From Paenibacillus ihbetae (lineage in GTDB: Bacteria; Bacillota; Bacilli; Paenibacillales; Paenibacillaceae): a stretch of DNA of 64,000 nucleotides. The DNA lies in the NCBI RefSeq assembly GCF_002741055.1, contig NZ_CP016809.1, positions 3,264,501 through 3,328,500 of the forward strand, in the 5' to 3' direction. The notes under the pieces are model-generated. The model was not told the origin of the DNA and did not search any database. It saw nothing but the letters and a program-made list of their open reading frames with translations. Below are positions 61,177-64,000 of this stretch, in pieces; positions within the stretch are counted from its first letter, which is position 1, and the number at the start of each line of letters is the position of its first letter. Made by a program: the position numbers and the translations under genes.

Positions 61177-62043
61177 TTACTCGCTCAACGTGACCAAGTC
61201 CAGTTCCTTTAGGCGTTCGGGATCGGAGATCACATCGATTCCGTTGATCTTCCCGTCCGCATAGTCGATAGCCAACACGAGGAGCAATTGCCCCCCAGGC
61301 GAAATAACGACGCCGACCTCTCCGTTGACGAGAGCCGGACGTGCCGCTTTGGCGCGTCCCCACATCAGCTGCTCGGCCACGGCATGGGTACCGCGGACTT
61401 CTTTCGGAGCGTTCTCGCGATCGCTGCGCAGCACGACTTCCGGGTTGAGGACCTGAAGCAATGCGTCGAGATCGCCGCTCCGCGCCGCCGCCAGGAAGGA
61501 ATCAACGAGTCTCCTCTGAATGGAGAGGTCCGTCTTGGAAGAAGTCTTCGCTCCTTGTATGCGGCGGCGCGCACGGCTGGCCATTTGCCTCGCTGCGGCC
61601 TCCGAGCAGCCTATAATAGGGGCAATCTCCGCATAGGGGATGGCAAAAATGTCATGCAGCACGAAAGCAACCCGCTCATCGGCGCTCAAGGTGCCGAGCA
61701 CCACGAGCAGCGCCAGACCGATCGAATCAGCCAGTAACGCCTCCCGTTCCGGGTCACCTCCAGCTTCATGATCGGTGGATGTTCCGATTTCATAAGCCTC
61801 CATGGATTCTTCGCGCCGTGCCTTTCGGGAACGCAGCATGTCAAGGCACACTCGGGACACAACGGTTGTCAGCCATCCCCCGATATTCTCGATCGCATCC
61901 GTCTCCGAGCGGTTCAATCGAAACCACGACTCCTGGACGGCATCCTCCGCCTCGCTCCAGCTTCCGAGTATTCGGTAAGCAACCGATCGAAGATGGGACC
62001 GATGGGCTTCAAATTGATCTGTCAGCCAATTGGTGTCGGTCAT
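61177..62043 (-). CDS. ECF41-type sigma factor with SnoaL-like C-terminal domain
   Basis: 288 aa. Sigma region 2 (SVAYRILGSWSEAEDAVQES; NIGGWLTTVVSRVCLDMLRS), region 4 (LSADERVAFVLHDIFAIPYA; EIAPIIGCSEAAARQMASRA) and a fused C-terminal SnoaL/NTF2-like domain (about 175-288: VDSFLAAARSGDLDALLQVL; INGIDVISDPERLKELDL) that acts as built-in regulator in ECF41. It has no separate anti-sigma gene. A full ECF41 promoter lies upstream, so it is self-activated and drives the DoxX gene. Confidence 0.94.
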   Translation of the reverse strand: MTDTNWLTDQFEAHRSHLRSVAYRILGSWSEAEDAVQESWFRLNRSETDAIENIGGWLTTVVSRVCLDMLRSRKARREESMEAYEIGTSTDHEAGGDPEREALLADSIGLALLVVLGTLSADERVAFVLHDIFAIPYAEIAPIIGCSEAAARQMASRARRRIQGAKTSSKTDLSIQRRLVDSFLAAARSGDLDALLQVLNPEVVLRSDRENAPKEVRGTHAVAEQLMWGRAKAARPALVNGEVGVVISPGGQLLLVLAIDYADGKINGIDVISDPERLKELDLVTLSE

Positions 62044-62079
62044 CGTAATAATCTCCCTTCAATAAGCTCTCATTGGATT

Positions 62080-62106
62080 GACGTATGGAAACGTGCTGAT
62101 GTGACA
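62080..62106 (-). promoter_or_regulatory. ECF41 autoregulated promoter
   Basis: On the minus strand TGTCACA (62106-62100) and CGTC (62083-62080) are separated by exactly 16 bp, the published ECF41 consensus. It lies 37 bp before the sigma gene start. Confidence 0.9.
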
Positions 62107-62411
62107 GATTGAAAAATAATGATGCCCACCGCATCAAACAAAGCTGAGCGAAGCTCCTTTTCGTGGAGACTTCAACATTCGGCATAGCTGCTTGATGCCC
62201 GGGGGCTGGACTCGCCTCTATGCTTACACTTTATCTTTAATATTACGAAACCAGAAGCAATATTTGGGAGGTGCCAAATCAAGCAGCTTAAATGTTTTAA
62301 AAGGAGAGCGGTACCAAGTTTCTATGCCTAAAAGGACCCGGAATCGATGCCTAAAGGCTGCCAGCACGCTGGCAGCCTTTTTCTGTACTACTTCTTCGGA
62401 TATCGTTTCAA
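62107..62411. other. Gap between the ECF41 promoter and the hydrolase gene
   Basis: Contains a strong hairpin (62353-62384) and no gene that I can support. Confidence 0.5.
62353..62384 (+). terminator. Strong terminator hairpin
   Basis: GGCTGCCAGC and GCTGGCAGCC are perfect 10-bp arms with an AC loop, AAA before and TTTTTC after. The T run is on the plus strand, where no upstream gene is present; it may be left from a lost gene or work in both directions. Confidence 0.75.
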
Positions 62412-63134
62412 TTAAGCGATACGACCCAGGAAGGATTGCAGAATGCGCTGCAAATCTCCCGGCTTGCTGAGCATCGGCAAGTGGCCGGATTCCAGTTGTT
62501 CAACGGAATGCGGGGATAGATGCGAGATCATTTTATTTTGCAGGGAAGAAGGGAATTCCTTGTCCTTCGTCAGCTTGACGTACAGCTTCGGCACAGCCGG
62601 GACGGTCGCCTGAGCCCGGTCTGTGTATACGCGTATGGCCTCGGGAACGAACCCTTGCACGAGCCCCGCCGTTTGTTCCTCTGACAGGTCATTGCATAAG
62701 CCGGCGCAGATGACGGATTCCGGCGGTTTGGTACCCCATTTGCGCAATATGGCTGTTATGAGCATTCGTTTAGGGAAAGGAAGAACCGACACGAATGAAC
62801 CGCCGTTCTTAGGGATCGCTGCCCCCACCGCGACAAAGCCGGCCAATCGATCAGAGAATTTGGAAGCGAGCTTTAGGGCTAGAACGCCTCCGAGTGAATG
62901 TGCGACGATCACAAACCGCTGGATGCCCCATTGACTTACTTGATGTTCCATATGGCTGACATAATCCTCTAAAGCCAAGTCGCTTCTTGAATCGACCGGG
63001 CCTTTCCTGAGCGGAAAATCGAGGAGTAAAGAAGGCTGAGCCAATCCCTCCGCAACGTTACTCCAGATTCGGCCCTCCAATCCCGCTCCATGGATAAATA
63101 CAAAACCGATCTCTTCGTTGGTGTTCTTCTTCAT
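62412..63134 (-). CDS. Alpha/beta hydrolase
   Basis: 240-aa cytosolic hydrolase/esterase. Oxyanion segment FVFIHGAGLEGRIWSN, nucleophile elbow AHSLGG (GxSxG variant), and catalytic His near the C-terminus in ESGHLPML. Start ATG 63134 follows GAGGGGAG. Divergent from the WYL regulator with a perfect operator-like palindrome between, which suggests control by it. Confidence 0.88.
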   Translation of the reverse strand: MKKNTNEEIGFVFIHGAGLEGRIWSNVAEGLAQPSLLLDFPLRKGPVDSRSDLALEDYVSHMEHQVSQWGIQRFVIVAHSLGGVLALKLASKFSDRLAGFVAVGAAIPKNGGSFVSVLPFPKRMLITAILRKWGTKPPESVICAGLCNDLSEEQTAGLVQGFVPEAIRVYTDRAQATVPAVPKLYVKLTKDKEFPSSLQNKMISHLSPHSVEQLESGHLPMLSKPGDLQRILQSFLGRIA

Positions 63135-63195
63135 ATAAATTAACTCCCCTCACAGGTTGATATCCTGCGTGCTATTTGTGAACATCGTATCACGT

Positions 63196-63220
63196 AAATA
63201 AGACAAATCATGTCTTATTT
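63196..63220. promoter_or_regulatory. Perfect inverted repeat between hydrolase and WYL genes
   Basis: Arms AAATAAGACA and TGTCTTATTT with a 5-nt centre AATCA; TATAAT (63227-63232) follows 6 bp later and would be the -10 box of the WYL gene. Likely operator. Confidence 0.75.
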
Positions 63221-63260
63221 AAATGCTATAATGAAAAAAACTTCGAAGAGAAGGTGACTC

Positions 63261-64000
63261 ATGCAAAAGTCGCAGCGTCTCATTCAACTGATTATGATGA
63301 TTAATGCGAAAAAGTCATTTACCGTTCGAGAGCTTGCCGATGAATTTGGGCTGTCTACTCGAACAATTACCCGTGATTTGCAGGAGCTGTCCGAGCTCGG
63401 CATCCCGATCTATTCCATTCAGGGGAGAGGGGGAGGGTACAAGCTGCTTCAAGACAGGATGCTGCCGCCCATCAGCCTGTCGGAAAGCGAGGCCATTGCG
63501 ATGTTCTTCGCGTGCCAGTCACTGGACTACTTCGGCTCCCTGCCATTTGGCGAGGGGGCCGGGTCCGCACTGCAAAAGTTCTATCATTATCTGCCTGCCG
63601 ATATCAAAGAGCAGATCGATCGGCTGGACGGGCGAATCATGTTATGGAGTCCGTACCGTTCAATGGCTCGGGGGATTCTTGAAACCCTGATGCAGGCCAT
63701 CATGATAGGCGGAGTGGTCACCATGGAGTACAACTCCAGCAGCGGGGCGGCCAAGCGGGATATTCAGCCGATCGGCCTCTACACGAGCTCGGGTTATTGG
63801 TATTGCCCGGCTTATTGTTTTGAGCGGGGGGATATCCGTCAATTCAGGGCGGATCGGATCCTGTCGGCAGCGCTCAACCCATCGGTCCCTCCCCGGGATG
63901 AGATCCGGAAGATGACGCTGATGAATAAGCCGGAGAAAGGCCATCTGGAGCAAACGGTGCTGCATATCGAGATCACCAAGAAGGGAGTATGGCTTCTGGA
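63261..64000 (+). CDS. WYL-domain transcriptional regulator, cut by window end
   Basis: Partial, at least 246 aa. HTH_11 (MQKSQRLIQLIMMINAKKSF; LADEFGLSTRTITRDLQELS), then the helical linker and a WYL domain (VVTMEYNSSSGAAKRDIQPI; LYTSSGYWYCPAYCFERGDI). ATG 63261 follows GAGAAGGTG. Same family as the gene at 40612, but not closely related in sequence. Confidence 0.9.
   Translation, partial: MQKSQRLIQLIMMINAKKSFTVRELADEFGLSTRTITRDLQELSELGIPIYSIQGRGGGYKLLQDRMLPPISLSESEAIAMFFACQSLDYFGSLPFGEGAGSALQKFYHYLPADIKEQIDRLDGRIMLWSPYRSMARGILETLMQAIMIGGVVTMEYNSSSGAAKRDIQPIGLYTSSGYWYCPAYCFERGDIRQFRADRILSAALNPSVPPRDEIRKMTLMNKPEKGHLEQTVLHIEITKKGVWLL

Overview
The window looks like a stretch of a Paenibacillus-type Firmicute chromosome on the origin-proximal side. 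The evidence is the order walR-walK-yycH-yycI-yycJ, an HtrA-type protease, a CxxH/CxxC protein and rlmH, together with alpha/beta SASP and splAB spore genes, frequent TTG starts with strong Shine-Dalgarno sites, and moderately high G+C. No rRNA, tRNA or CRISPR array was seen.

Layout. 1-1000: a transcription terminator, then about three copies of a ~268-bp repeat. 1.0-9.8 kb: the WalRK cell-wall two-component operon, unusually loose because repeat-rich DNA separates yycH from yycI and follows yycJ, then a SASP gene and HtrA. 10.3-15.8 kb: a small CxxH/CxxC protein, a GTPase, small conserved proteins (one a 57-aa basic protein with a TTG start), a TetR/cytochrome P450 pair with twin operators, and rlmH. 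15.8-37.5 kb: an accessory region downstream of rlmH made of short independent modules. These are regulator/dehydrogenase pairs, an AT-rich ECF sigma/anti-sigma locus with two paralogous exported proteins, a frameshifted MerR gene plus SDR, splAB, a dehydrogenase/Crp pair, a CPBP protease, a DesK/NarL-type two-component system, and an NAD-salvage cluster (pnuC, nadR, NUDIX/NrtR-like, NADAR). 37.5-43 kb: further regulators, VOC proteins, small domain-of-unknown-function genes and several gene remnants. 43.4-52.3 kb: a GntR/LacI regulator, an MBL-fold hydrolase, a complete binding-protein ABC importer, a Leu-type T-box leader and leuA, and an azoreductase. 53.2-60.6 kb: a 2181-aa cell-wall-anchored adhesin followed by a class B sortase. 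60.8-64 kb: an ECF41 sigma factor/DoxX operon with its own consensus promoter, a hydrolase, and a WYL regulator cut by the window end.

The most interesting pattern is at and after rlmH. The last codons of rlmH plus the following bases (the place where SCC elements insert in staphylococci) recur as degenerate direct repeats in intergenic gaps near 23.4, 26.3, 28.1 and 37.5 kb, and these fall between functional modules. I read this as a possible composite, recombinase-less set of islands that used the rlmH end as attachment site; this is inference.

A second theme is decay: nadR and the MerR gene are frameshifted, the NADAR gene has an in-frame TAG, a short walK copy lies after yycJ, and an L25 tail and a doubly shifted small gene lie near 40-42 kb. 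A third is an ECF sigma locus in which the membrane partner of the sigma factor shares its exported domain with two downstream proteins, one of which has lost its lipobox cysteine.
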